The notes: generated from the letters alone by a model not told the origin. A stretch of DNA of 34,347 bases from Candidatus Eisenbergiella merdigallinarum (GCA_019119355.1 DWXE01000008.1:1-34347), one strand, 5' to 3'; numbered from the stretch's first letter, positions 17,522-24,294 are shown. Numbers and translations: made by a program.

Positions 17522-17582
17522 GGGCTGTCGCACGAAATGAATCAGCGTTTTCTGATGTTCGTTTTGTGCGGCGGCCCTTTTT
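17522..17582 (+). terminator. Rho-independent terminator after the BMP lipoprotein gene
   Basis: GGGCTGTCGCAC (17522-17533) pairs with GTGCGGCGGCCC (17566-17577) through 12 pairs including G-T wobbles. An inner ATCAG/CTGAT stem adds stability, and five T residues follow (17578-17582). It would stop most transcripts before the ATPase gene and let a minority read through. Confidence 0.85.
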
Positions 17583-17658
17583 CAGACAATGCCTTTCGGG
17601 TCGTTTAAGAGGGGGCTGTTGCGGGCGCAGGACAACAGCCTCGTCTTAACGATCTGAA
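17581..17658 (+). promoter_or_regulatory. Structured RNA segment before the transporter ATPase gene
   Basis: TTCAGA (17581-17586) pairs with TCTGAA (17653-17658). CGTT..AAGA (17602-17610) pairs with TCTTAACG (17644-17651), and GGCTGTTG (17614-17621) pairs with CAACAGCC (17633-17640). This makes one long interrupted hairpin ending a few bases before the AGGAGG ribosome site. No T-run follows, so it is not a terminator. It could protect the 5' end of the processed downstream transcript or regulate translation; this is inference. Confidence 0.45.
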
Positions 17659-17675
17659 GAAAAAGGAGGGGCCTT

Positions 17676-19217
17676 ATGTCCGAATACGAATACATAGTGG
17701 AGATGCGCCATATCACGAAGCGGTTCCCGGGAATCGTGGCCAACGACGATGTGACGGTCCGGATCAGGAAGGGGGAGATCTTCGCCCTGCTGGGGGAGAA
17801 CGGGGCCGGGAAGTCCACCCTGATGAGCATGCTGTTCGGCATGTATGAGCCGGACGAAGGGGAGATCTGGATCCGGGGAGAAAAGGTGAAGATCACCTCC
17901 CCCAACCATGCTACCAGGCTCAATATCGGCATGGTGCATCAGCATTTCAAGCTGGTGAGCAACTATACCATCGCGGAGAACATCATCATGGGCATGGAGC
18001 CGGTGAAGAAGGCGCTGGGAATCTTCCCCATGGTGGATATCAAAAAGGCGAACCGCGACATCCGGGAGCTCTCCGTCCGCTACGGGCTGGAGGTGGAGCC
18101 GGAAGACGTCATCGAAAATATCAACGTATCCACTCAGCAGCGGGTCGAGATCCTGAAAATGCTGTACCGGGAGGCGGAGATCCTGATTTTCGACGAACCC
18201 ACGGCCGTTCTGACCCCTCAGGAGATCGAATTTTTGCTGGACATCATCCGCGGCCTGCGGGAGGACGGCAAAACCATCATCCTGATCACCCACAAGCTGG
18301 AGGAGATCAAGCAGGTGGCGGATCGCTGCGCCATTTTAAACCGCGGAAAGCTCATCGACGTTCTGGACGTGGCGACCACCAGCACCAGAAAGATGGCGAA
18401 TCTGATGGTAGGGCGGGAAGTGAATTTCCAGACCGGGAAAAAGGACGCCGAATTCGGGGAAGTCGTGCTGGACGTTCAGAACCTCACCGTCAAAAACCGG
18501 GATCATTTCGAAGTGGTGAAAAACGTGTCCTTCCAGGTCCACGCGGGAGAAATTTTCGCCATCGCGGGCGTGTCCGGAAACGGGCAGGTTGAAATCGCCG
18601 ACGCGATAGCCGGGCTGGCGAAGGCGTCCGGCGGAAAGATCGTCCTCAACGGAAAGGATATCACGCAGGACAGCATCCGGGAGAGATCCCTTCAGGGGAT
18701 TTCCTATATTCCGGAGGACAGGCAGAACGTGGGGCTGGTCATGGACTTTTCCCTGTCCGAAAATCTGGGGCTGAAAAACTATCACCGGGAGCCCTTTTCT
18801 CACCGGGGGATCCTGAATAAGAAGGAGTTCGACGATTATGCGGACCGGCTGATCGGGGAATACGACATCCGCAGCAGCCAGGGCAGCAGGACGGTCGTTC
18901 GCTCCATGAGCGGCGGCAATCAGCAGAAGGCCATCATCGCCCGGGAGATCGAGCAGGAGAACCCGCTGATGATCTTCGTGCAACCCACCCGGGGACTGGA
19001 CATCGGCGCCATCGAGAACATCCATCGCCAGATGATCGGAGAACGGGATAAGGGAAGGGCGGTGCTGCTGATTTCCCTGGAGCTGGACGAGATTATGAAC
19101 TGCGCGGACACCATCGGCGTCATCTACAACGGGCAGATCCAGAAGATCGCGGACGCGAAAACGCTGACCACCAACGAAGTGGGAGAATTTATGATGGGGG
19201 TAAGACAGCATGGATAG
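17676..19217 (+). CDS. Nucleoside-type ABC transporter, double ATP-binding protein
   Basis: A 513-residue cytoplasmic protein with two ABC domains, as in sugar and nucleoside (CUT2/NUO) importers. Domain 1 has Walker A GENGAGKST (40-48) and Walker B LIFDEPTAVLTPQE. Domain 2 (from about 260) has the degenerate loop GVSGNGQ (298-304), the signature MSGGNQQK and FVQPTRGLDIGA. The Lys-less Walker A and the Gln before PTRGLD in domain 2 are normal for this subfamily, so this is not decay. AAAGGAGG precedes the ATG. The gene overlaps the first permease by eight bases. Together with the BMP lipoprotein, this points to purine nucleoside uptake. Confidence 0.95.
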   Translation: MSEYEYIVEMRHITKRFPGIVANDDVTVRIRKGEIFALLGENGAGKSTLMSMLFGMYEPDEGEIWIRGEKVKITSPNHATRLNIGMVHQHFKLVSNYTIAENIIMGMEPVKKALGIFPMVDIKKANRDIRELSVRYGLEVEPEDVIENINVSTQQRVEILKMLYREAEILIFDEPTAVLTPQEIEFLLDIIRGLREDGKTIILITHKLEEIKQVADRCAILNRGKLIDVLDVATTSTRKMANLMVGREVNFQTGKKDAEFGEVVLDVQNLTVKNRDHFEVVKNVSFQVHAGEIFAIAGVSGNGQVEIADAIAGLAKASGGKIVLNGKDITQDSIRERSLQGISYIPEDRQNVGLVMDFSLSENLGLKNYHREPFSHRGILNKKEFDDYADRLIGEYDIRSSQGSRTVVRSMSGGNQQKAIIAREIEQENPLMIFVQPTRGLDIGAIENIHRQMIGERDKGRAVLLISLELDEIMNCADTIGVIYNGQIQKIADAKTLTTNEVGEFMMGVRQHG

Positions 19218-20340
19218 GAAAAAGAAAGGGATTCATCGGTTGATCAAAACAGCGCTGGGAAATCCGCGGACGCAGAACGTGACCATCCCCCTGTTCGCCA
19301 TCCTCATCGCACTGCTGGTGGGAGCCGTCGTATTGCTGGCGCTGGGGAAGAACCCGCTGGGCGCTTACTATAACCTGCTGCAGGGAAGCGGCCTGGCGCC
19401 GAAGGAGTCCTACGCGGGGCATAAGAGCATGCTGACGGACTTCATGAGTTTTCTGAGCTATCTGACGCCCATGATTTTCGCGGCGCTGGCGGTTGCGGTG
19501 GCCCTGAGGTCCGGCCTGTTCAACATCGGCGTTTCCGGGCAGATGCTGGCGGCGGGGTTCGTGGCTTCCATCACCGTGGGATACAGCGCGCTTCCGGCTC
19601 CGCTGGCAAAGCCCCTGGTGGTGCTGATCGGCCTGATCGCCGGGGCCGCGGTGGGAGGAATCATCGGTTTTTTGAAATACCGCTTTAACATCAACGAAGT
19701 GGTATCCTCCATCATGCTCAATTACATTCTGCAGTACGTCTGCAGCTTTTTCATCAATACCAGCTTCGTCAACCCGGTATCCAGACAATCGCAGCCGGTT
19801 TCGGCGGCGTCCCGCCTGACCCTGGTGGATACGGTTGTGGGCGACCTGAAGATGGACATCCCCCTGGGGATTCTGATGGCGCTGGCGGCCGTTGCGCTGG
19901 TGAAATTTTTGCTGGACAGGACGAAGTTCGGCTACGAGATGAAGGCGGTGGGCTTTTCCAACAGCGCATCCCGGTATGCGGGAATCCATGTTGGGAAGAA
20001 TATCGTGATGACCATGATCCTGTCCGGCGCTCTGGCGGGGCTGGCGGGCGTGACCTATTACGTGGGCTATTTCGGGTCCATTCAGCCCAGAACCCTCTGC
20101 GATACGGGATTTGACGCCATCGCGGTGTCCCTTCTGGGGAACAGCAACCCGGTGGGCATCATCTTTTCCTCGTTTTTGATCACCCTGATCGACAAGGGGA
20201 GCACCTATATGAGTTCCGCCGCCGGCGTGCAGGCGGAGATCGCGGACGTCATCACAGGCGTTATCCTGTTGTTCTGCGCCTGTACGGCCTATATCAAGTA
20301 CCGTGTTGCGCGGGCGGAGGAGAAGGAGGAGAATCAATGA
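19210..20340 (+). CDS. Nucleoside ABC transporter permease 1
   Basis: A 376-residue inner-membrane permease of the BPD_transp_2 type. A short basic cytoplasmic N-terminus (MDRKKKGIHRLIK) is followed by about eight to ten hydrophobic segments. The ALAVAVALRSGLFNIGVSGQM segment is typical of this class, as is the late GFDAIAVSLLGNSNPVG block. The start overlaps the ATPase gene by eight bases and the end overlaps permease 2 by four (ATGA), so all three membrane-complex genes are translated together. It would pair with permease 2 to form the heterodimeric channel. Confidence 0.94.
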   Translation: MDRKKKGIHRLIKTALGNPRTQNVTIPLFAILIALLVGAVVLLALGKNPLGAYYNLLQGSGLAPKESYAGHKSMLTDFMSFLSYLTPMIFAALAVAVALRSGLFNIGVSGQMLAAGFVASITVGYSALPAPLAKPLVVLIGLIAGAAVGGIIGFLKYRFNINEVVSSIMLNYILQYVCSFFINTSFVNPVSRQSQPVSAASRLTLVDTVVGDLKMDIPLGILMALAAVALVKFLLDRTKFGYEMKAVGFSNSASRYAGIHVGKNIVMTMILSGALAGLAGVTYYVGYFGSIQPRTLCDTGFDAIAVSLLGNSNPVGIIFSSFLITLIDKGSTYMSSAAGVQAEIADVITGVILLFCACTAYIKYRVARAEEKEENQ

Positions 20341-21296
20341 ATACGGTGATCATCGATGGACTGTCTTTTGCCCTTCCGCTTTTCATTATGGCGATTGGCG
20401 GCATTTACTCGGAAAAGAGCGGCGTGACCAACCTGGCGCTGGAAGGCCTGCAGGGCTTCGGCGCGTTTACGGGAGCGCTGGCCGCGGTGCTGGTGGCGGG
20501 CAATTTCGCGGGAAATTCTTCCGTTCCTTTTTATATCGCCATGCTGTTCGCCGTCATCGGCGGGACGGTATTTTCCCTGATCCATGCGCTGCTGTGCATC
20601 CGGTTTCGGGCGAATATGGTCATCAGCGGCGTGGTGATCAATATCCTGGCCATGGCGCTGACCTCGTTTCTGACCAAACAGATCAACGCGGCGGTATTCG
20701 GGGCGGCGTCCGACAAGTTCGTTCTGGGCGTTTCCAACCGGATCACGGTGCCGGGGATTTCCGCGATCCCCGTTCTGGGAGCCGTCTTTACCAACGTCTA
20801 CCCCTTTGAAATCGTCATCGTTATCGTGGCCGTGATCGCGTGGTTCGTGATGTATAAGACGAAATTCGGCCTGCATCTGAGGGCCTGCGGGGACAACCCT
20901 CATGCGGTGGATGCGGCGGGCATCGAGGTGGGCCGGGTGCGGCTGGCGGCGGTCATGGTGTCCGGCGCTCTGTCCGGGCTGGGCGGCATCTGTTTCGCCT
21001 ATTCCATTTCCGCGAACTTTTCCAACGCGATCTATGTAGGCTACGGCTATCTGGCCATCGCGGCGCTGATTTTCGGGAACTGGAAAATCCTTCCCACCCT
21101 GGGGGCCTGCCTGCTGTTCGGCTTCGCCCGTTCCGGCGGATACCGGATCGTGCAGCTTCTGGCCATGCCCTCCAGTTACCAGGATCTGGTGATGATCCTG
21201 CCTTACGCGCTGACGCTTTTCCTGCTGATTTTCTTCTCCAAACACAACCGCTCTCCCAGAGCGCTGGGCGTCATCTATGACAAGGGAGCGAGATAG
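20337..21296 (+). CDS. Nucleoside ABC transporter permease 2
   Basis: A 319-residue membrane permease of the same family, shorter than its partner. The signature FALPLFIMAIGGIYSEKSGVTNLALEGLQ at the N-terminus resembles the second permease of BMP-type nucleoside importers. About eight hydrophobic segments follow, with the cytoplasmic coupling region KTKFGLHLRACGDNPHAVDAAG near residue 180. AGGAGG lies before the start, and the start overlaps the preceding stop by four bases. It is the last gene of the operon; a strong terminator follows about 35 nt downstream. Confidence 0.94.
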   Translation: MNTVIIDGLSFALPLFIMAIGGIYSEKSGVTNLALEGLQGFGAFTGALAAVLVAGNFAGNSSVPFYIAMLFAVIGGTVFSLIHALLCIRFRANMVISGVVINILAMALTSFLTKQINAAVFGAASDKFVLGVSNRITVPGISAIPVLGAVFTNVYPFEIVIVIVAVIAWFVMYKTKFGLHLRACGDNPHAVDAAGIEVGRVRLAAVMVSGALSGLGGICFAYSISANFSNAIYVGYGYLAIAALIFGNWKILPTLGACLLFGFARSGGYRIVQLLAMPSSYQDLVMILPYALTLFLLIFFSKHNRSPRALGVIYDKGAR

Positions 21297-21329
21297 GCGG
21301 AAAAACGGCGCAGAAGGGACCCTGTTTTT

Positions 21330-21384
21330 GGACGGCAGGACGGGCTCAGGTTATGCCTGAGCCCGTCCTGTTGTCCGGATTTTT
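21330..21384 (+). terminator. Terminator of the nucleoside transporter operon
   Basis: A 15-bp perfect stem CAGGACGGGCTCAGG (21336-21350) with its complement (21356-21370), loop TTATG, is extended by GGAC/GTCC on the outside and followed by a T5 run (21380-21384). On the opposite strand the stem is followed by A residues, so it acts in the + direction only. Confidence 0.9.
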
Positions 21385-21414
21385 CCCGTCCGGCTCCGTT
21401 TCGCCGTCACTCTG

Positions 21415-21615
21415 TTATTTCACGGGCGGAAACCCGGGATATCCGGGGAAATAGGCGGGCGGCACCGCGCCCGGAAAGTGGATGTCGAATCCGTTTTCAA
21501 AGAAACCGTCCTGGTTCGGGCGCTCGTCGTCCCGTGCGATGGGATTGACGCCGTCCGGGGAGAGAACCGCCTCTTCGGCCATATCAAAGGGTTTTTCATG
21601 ATCTTTGATTTTCAT
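21415..21615 (-). CDS. Possible small acidic protein (66 aa), unrecognised
   Basis: A 66-codon frame, MKIKDHEKPFDMAEEAV at the N-terminus, acidic in the middle (IARDDERPNQDGFFENG) and with a Pro/Gly/aromatic-rich end (PPAYFPGYPGFPPVK). It has no membrane segment. The ATG at 21615 is preceded by GGAGG at a spacing of about 5 nt. A longer frame with an ATG at 21672 exists, but the ribosome site would then be internal. A 9-bp inverted repeat (21629-21637 with 21661-21669) stands just upstream in the leader, and a promoter is possible at 21720-21747. No terminator for this strand is visible. I recognise no family; it could also be a chance frame. Confidence 0.45.
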   Translation of the reverse strand: MKIKDHEKPFDMAEEAVLSPDGVNPIARDDERPNQDGFFENGFDIHFPGAVPPAYFPGYPGFPPVK

Positions 21616-21719
21616 CATTTCCTCCATTCCGAAGCGTATTGCGAAAGGAAAAGGACCGTGACGCTTCGGCACAATCCGCTTCCAGAAATAGTGTTGGCTG
21701 AAAGATGAAAAAATTTTCT

Positions 21720-21747
21720 GTTATATTCTGGCGAAAAAGATTGACAA
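21720..21747 (-). promoter_or_regulatory. Putative divergent promoter for the 66-aa frame
   Basis: Read on the - strand: TTGTCA (21747-21742), 16-nt spacer, TATAAC (21725-21720). Its -35 overlaps the -35 of the + strand promoter at 21741-21769, so only one of the two may be used at a time. Confidence 0.35.
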
Positions 21748-21769
21748 AATGGTTTGGATGTTTTATCAT
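21741..21769 (+). promoter_or_regulatory. Strong SigA promoter of the putative small RNA
   Basis: A consensus TTGACA (21741-21746), a 17-nt spacer and TATCAT (21764-21769). This is the best-matching SigA promoter on the + strand of the window, yet no protein gene follows it. Transcription would begin near 21776. Confidence 0.75.
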
Positions 21770-21775
21770 ATAAAC

Positions 21776-21883
21776 AAGTTGAAAAGTCATCAACCCACAA
21801 AATCAGACAGGGTATCGCAAACGACGAGATACCCTGTCATCCCCCCCAAAGAGACGAGCTGCCGAAGAGAAGGCAGTTTTTTT
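21776..21883 (+). ncRNA. Putative trans-acting small RNA with C7 tract
   Basis: A promoter-to-terminator unit of about 108 nt with no start codon in a usable frame. The 5' part is unpaired (ACCCAC motif). An 11-bp stem follows, GACAGGGTATC (21806-21816) with 21828-21838, loop GCAAACGACGA. Then comes an unpaired linker with seven C residues (21841-21847) in the context UCAUCCCCCCCAAAG. The last stem is AGCTGCC/GGCAGTT (21857-21863 with 21872-21878) running into T7 (21877-21883), an intrinsic terminator. C-rich single-stranded motifs in Firmicute small RNAs such as RsaE/RoxS pair with Shine-Dalgarno sequences; here UCAUCCC could cover a GGGAUGA start region. Function is inferred; a riboswitch without a gene is the alternative. 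Confidence 0.65.
21857..21883 (+). terminator. Terminator of the putative small RNA
   Basis: Stem AGCTGCC (21857-21863) and GGCAGTT (21872-21878), with one G-U pair and loop GAAGAGAA, leads into seven T residues at 21877-21883. The inverted-repeat element begins exactly at the end of this T-run. Confidence 0.75.
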
Positions 21884-22070
21884 GTAACAGTTCAGCCATG
21901 TCATTCATAATTTGACGGATTCCACTGAATTGGCTACTCAAAAGGCCACTGGCCGTCAAATTATTCATGTCGGGCGTCCGCCCTATAGGCACACGTGACA
22001 AAATACAGCTTAGTAAGCAAGCTCCCACGCGGCATTTTGCCACATGTGCCTGCATGGCTGAACTGTTACA
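21883..22070 (-). repeat. 188-bp structured element bounded by 18-bp inverted repeats
   Basis: TGTAACAGTTCAGCCATG at 21883-21900 is perfectly repeated in inverse at 22053-22070. Inside, read on the - strand: a 17-bp stem (22050-22034 with 22004-21988) holding a small AGCTT/AAGCT hairpin, a short GGGC/GCCC hairpin near 21983-21972, and a second 17-pair stem (21969-21953 with 21918-21902) broken by a GA/GA tandem. The two imperfect positions in the first long stem are G-U pairs on the - strand but C-A clashes on the + strand, and the tandem is G-A only on the - strand. The active form is therefore probably - strand RNA or single-stranded DNA. T7 runs flank both ends and could be a target-site duplication. 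No protein is encoded. Confidence 0.75.
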
Positions 22071-22074
22071 TTTT

Positions 22075-22111
22075 TTTATGCGGCAGGAGAATTTCTTTCC
22101 TGCCGCATAAA
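22075..22111. repeat. Long hairpin repeat, copy B
   Basis: Perfect 14-bp arms TTTATGCGGCAGGA (22075-22088) and its complement (22098-22111) around a 9-nt loop. The right arm TTTCCTGCCGCATAAA matches the core of copies A and C. No T-run follows on either strand, so it is not a standard terminator for the - strand hydrolase gene, although it is the only strong hairpin after that gene. Confidence 0.7.
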
Positions 22112-22189
22112 TATTTATGACAGATCGGACTGCTCCGGATGTCCGTCCCGCTCGCGTTCACCGTCCGCCGCGGATCGCATCCGGCGCGC

Positions 22190-23233
22190 TCAGCCGCCGC
22201 AAATTTCATCGAAAAAGAGGAAGATCGTTTCCAGATAAGGAGCCAGCGTTTCGTTGGACGCGCGGTAAATCTCGTGGCGCACGCCGGGAACGATGACCAG
22301 GCGGCCCCGGGAGACCCCGGAGATGAACTTTTTCTGGGCAGAGGGCGTTACCAGGGAGTCCTGTCCGGCCTGGAAGAGGAGCACCGGGACCGGAATCTTT
22401 TTCGTCTGAGACGGGCGCACCGCGAAGTTTCCGGCGTTGATGGCTTCCCGGCCCCAGTCGTAGCTGGCGCAGGAGGTCCGGCATTCCGGCGTGTTTCTCC
22501 GGATTTCCCGATAATAGGAAAACCGGGCAAAAGAACTGGCGCTGCTCTTCGAAAAGGGCTCTTCGGGATCGAAGGCCGACTGGGTGAAGAGCCGTTCCTT
22601 TCCCCGTCCGGCGAAAACCTGAAAGTCGCACAGAACCCGCGCGGCCCAGGGAGGGCAGGCGCCCAGCTTCAGACCCAGCATGGGCGCGCTGAGGACGGCT
22701 CCGGAAAAGTCCTGCGGATACTGTTCCAGATAGAGGGCGCCGATGCACCCTCCCATGGAATGCCCGAAGAGCAGCAGCGGCTTCCCGCAGGACGCGGGCT
22801 TTACCACCTTTTCCACAAAACGGTGGAAGTCCCGGACGTAGCGGGTGAAAAGATCCACGTGCACGACGGAAGGATCCTCCACCTCCCGGAAGGACTTCCC
22901 GTGGCCCCGGTGATCCAGAATCGCCACCTGATAGCCCTGGCTGTGGAAATAGTAGATCAGCTCGCGGTATTTCTGGCAGGATTCCGAAAAACCATAGGAA
23001 ATCGCGATGGTAGCCCTGGCGTCCGGATTGGGGTACAGCTCGCAGTACAGACCCGGTTCCGAAACGGAGCCGTCCTTCGCCCCGCCGGCCGCAGCACTGG
23101 GTTTCAGAAAACGGGGCTGGCGGATTTGATCCAGAAAAGGCTCCACCACGGTTTCCATCCGGTCTGAAAAATCCTCCTCCGGCAGACAGGAGAGCCGGCA
23201 GGGCCGGCTGAAATCGAGGATTTGGCCTTTCAT
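22190..23233 (-). CDS. Alpha/beta hydrolase, lysophospholipase or monoglyceride-lipase type
   Basis: A 347-residue soluble hydrolase. The nucleophile elbow GHSMGG places Ser at 159; D292 (GQDSLV) and H320 (GVRHEI) complete the triad in the usual order. The ILDHRGHGKS motif at 106-114 is the oxyanion-side loop typical of Hydrolase_4 lysophospholipases and PldB/YtpA-like proteins. There is no signal peptide. It may act on lysophospholipids or monoacylglycerols inside the cell; the precise substrate is open. The start overlaps the stop of the kinase-like gene by four bases (ATGA), so both are made from one transcript. No clear terminator follows, only the hairpin repeat at 22075-22111. Confidence 0.9.
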   Translation of the reverse strand: MKGQILDFSRPCRLSCLPEEDFSDRMETVVEPFLDQIRQPRFLKPSAAAGGAKDGSVSEPGLYCELYPNPDARATIAISYGFSESCQKYRELIYYFHSQGYQVAILDHRGHGKSFREVEDPSVVHVDLFTRYVRDFHRFVEKVVKPASCGKPLLLFGHSMGGCIGALYLEQYPQDFSGAVLSAPMLGLKLGACPPWAARVLCDFQVFAGRGKERLFTQSAFDPEEPFSKSSASSFARFSYYREIRRNTPECRTSCASYDWGREAINAGNFAVRPSQTKKIPVPVLLFQAGQDSLVTPSAQKKFISGVSRGRLVIVPGVRHEIYRASNETLAPYLETIFLFFDEICGG

Positions 23234-23844
23234 ACGTCCCAGTCCCTCTCCAGCTTGCAGATGGCCGCCGACTTGATCAGCTCCACGGTTCCCTGGATGC
23301 CGAATTCGCTGCTGTCGACGAGCAGGTCTTTCCCTTCCTTCTGATCCCAGTGCCGGTCCGTAAAGTATTCGTAATAGTTGCGCCTGGTTTTGTCCATGTG
23401 GCGGATGACCTTTTCCGCTTCGTCCCGCTTGAAATTGTAGCGCTTCATGACGGTCTCGATCCTCCGGTCCAGGGGAGCATAGACGAAGACCTTGAGCACT
23501 TCATGGTGATTGCGCAGGACGTAGTCGGCCCCTCTGCCCACAAAGACGCAGGATTCGCCCCGCTTGACGATGGAGCGGATGACCTCGGCCTGGGCGCGGT
23601 AGATCCGCTCGTTGGTATTTTCGGAAATGAGCTCCAGGCCGGCCGTCAGCTCCAGAAAACGGCCGATCAGCTTTTCGTCCGCGTTCCCCACCAGGCTCCT
23701 TTCCAGGCCGCTCTTCCTGGCGGCCATATCGATCAGATTCCGATCATAAAAGTGGATTCCCAAAGCGTCGGCCAGGCGTTCCCCGATTTCGCGCCCGTTG
23801 CTGCCGAAGCTCCTGCCGATTGTGATGACCATCTGTCTTTCCAT
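23230..23844 (-). CDS. Cytidylate-kinase-like protein
   Basis: A 204-residue nucleotide-binding protein of the Cytidylate_kin2 type. It opens with MVITIGRSFGSNGREIGERL, a P-loop variant with Ser-Asn-Gly-Arg where true CMP kinases have Gly-Lys-Ser/Thr. An FYDRNLIDMAA segment, FVGRGADYVL and a LID-like Arg-rich stretch (DKTRRNYYEYFTDRHW) follow. Members are widespread in gut Firmicutes and their substrate is unproven. I chose the second ATG at 23844, because GGGAGGG lies 7 nt before it but only 1 nt before the first ATG at 23850. The hydrolase gene follows with a four-base overlap. Confidence 0.88.
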   Translation of the reverse strand: MERQMVITIGRSFGSNGREIGERLADALGIHFYDRNLIDMAARKSGLERSLVGNADEKLIGRFLELTAGLELISENTNERIYRAQAEVIRSIVKRGESCVFVGRGADYVLRNHHEVLKVFVYAPLDRRIETVMKRYNFKRDEAEKVIRHMDKTRRNYYEYFTDRHWDQKEGKDLLVDSSEFGIQGTVELIKSAAICKLERDWDV

Positions 23845-23893
23845 AACCATTCCCTCCCGGATTCATTTGTGAAAAACCGTGTTTTCTGATTCC

Positions 23894-23922
23894 AGTATAG
23901 CCCATTTGCGGGCTGTTCACAA
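23894..23922 (-). promoter_or_regulatory. SigA promoter of the kinase-hydrolase operon
   Basis: Read on the - strand: TTGTGA (23922-23917), a 17-nt spacer, TATACT (23899-23894). The spacer and first -10 base form an inverted repeat AGCCC-N6-GGGCT, a possible operator. Confidence 0.65.
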
Positions 23923-23943
23923 GGAGAAGAAAGCGGCCTTCGG

Positions 23944-23980
23944 ACAGGACAGGAAAGTTCCTTTCCTATCGCATAAAAAA
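23944..23980. repeat. Degenerate hairpin repeat, copy C
   Basis: AGGAAAG-TTC-CTTTCCT (23951-23967) keeps the centre of the repeat, and the right arm continues ATCGCATAAAAAA as in copies A and B. The left outer arm has diverged. The right end merges with the A-run of the rpsT terminator. Confidence 0.55.
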
Positions 23981-24012
23981 GTCCGGTTCCCGTGACGGCA
24001 GGAACCGGACTT
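23975..24012 (-). terminator. Terminator of rpsT
   Basis: On the - strand a 12-bp stem AAGTCCGGTTCC (24012-24001) with its complement (23990-23979) is followed by a T-run (23980-23975). It ends rpsT transcription about 20 nt after the stop codon. Confidence 0.9.
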
Positions 24013-24030
24013 CTCATGTTCTTTTATCGA

Positions 24031-24294
24031 TTATTCCATCGTGTTAACGGCTTTGGCAAGGCGGGAAACCTTTCTGGAAGCGTTATTCTTGTGGTAAACG
24101 CCCTTGGTGGCAGCCTTGTCGATGGTTGCGGTAGCGGCCAGCAGAGCAGCCTGAGCAGCGTCCTTGTCCTTCGCCTCGATCGCTACGCGAACCTTCTTGA
24201 TGGCGGTCTTCACGGAAGAACGGATCGCCTTGTTTCTTTCTGCCTTGGTTCTGTTTACCAGAATTCTCTTCTTTGCGGATTTAATATTAGCCAC
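24031..24294 (-). CDS. rpsT: 30S ribosomal protein S20
   Basis: An 87-residue basic protein of the small ribosomal subunit. The sequence MANIKSAKKRILVNRTKAERNKAIRS and the KGVYHKNNASRKVSRLAKAVN end are typical. The start codon is GTG at 24294, chosen because GGAGGT lies 6-7 nt before it and MANIKSAKKR is the family N-terminus. Longer frames reading through the leader are rejected. It is a single-gene unit with its own promoter and terminator and is divergent from gpr, an arrangement common in Clostridia. A rare start codon on S20 is also used in other bacteria, where it is linked to autoregulation. Confidence 0.97.
   Translation of the reverse strand: MANIKSAKKRILVNRTKAERNKAIRSSVKTAIKKVRVAIEAKDKDAAQAALLAATATIDKAATKGVYHKNNASRKVSRLAKAVNTME

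Noticed and set aside
19000..19030. Loss of the Walker B acidic residue in the second ATPase domain
   Set aside because: A Gln before PTRGLD is the norm in nucleoside-type double ATPases; not evidence of decay.
21806..21883. Guanidine-II (mini-ykkC) riboswitch because of ACGA in the loop
   Set aside because: Only one hairpin carries the motif, in an 11-nt loop, and no transporter or carboxylase gene follows.
21883..22070. Retron-type msr-msd RNA
   Set aside because: The closed stem and inner hairpins are superficially similar, but no reverse transcriptase gene is adjacent.
22071..22111. Terminator of the - strand hydrolase gene
   Set aside because: On the - strand the stem is followed by A residues, not T, so it does not meet the intrinsic terminator pattern.
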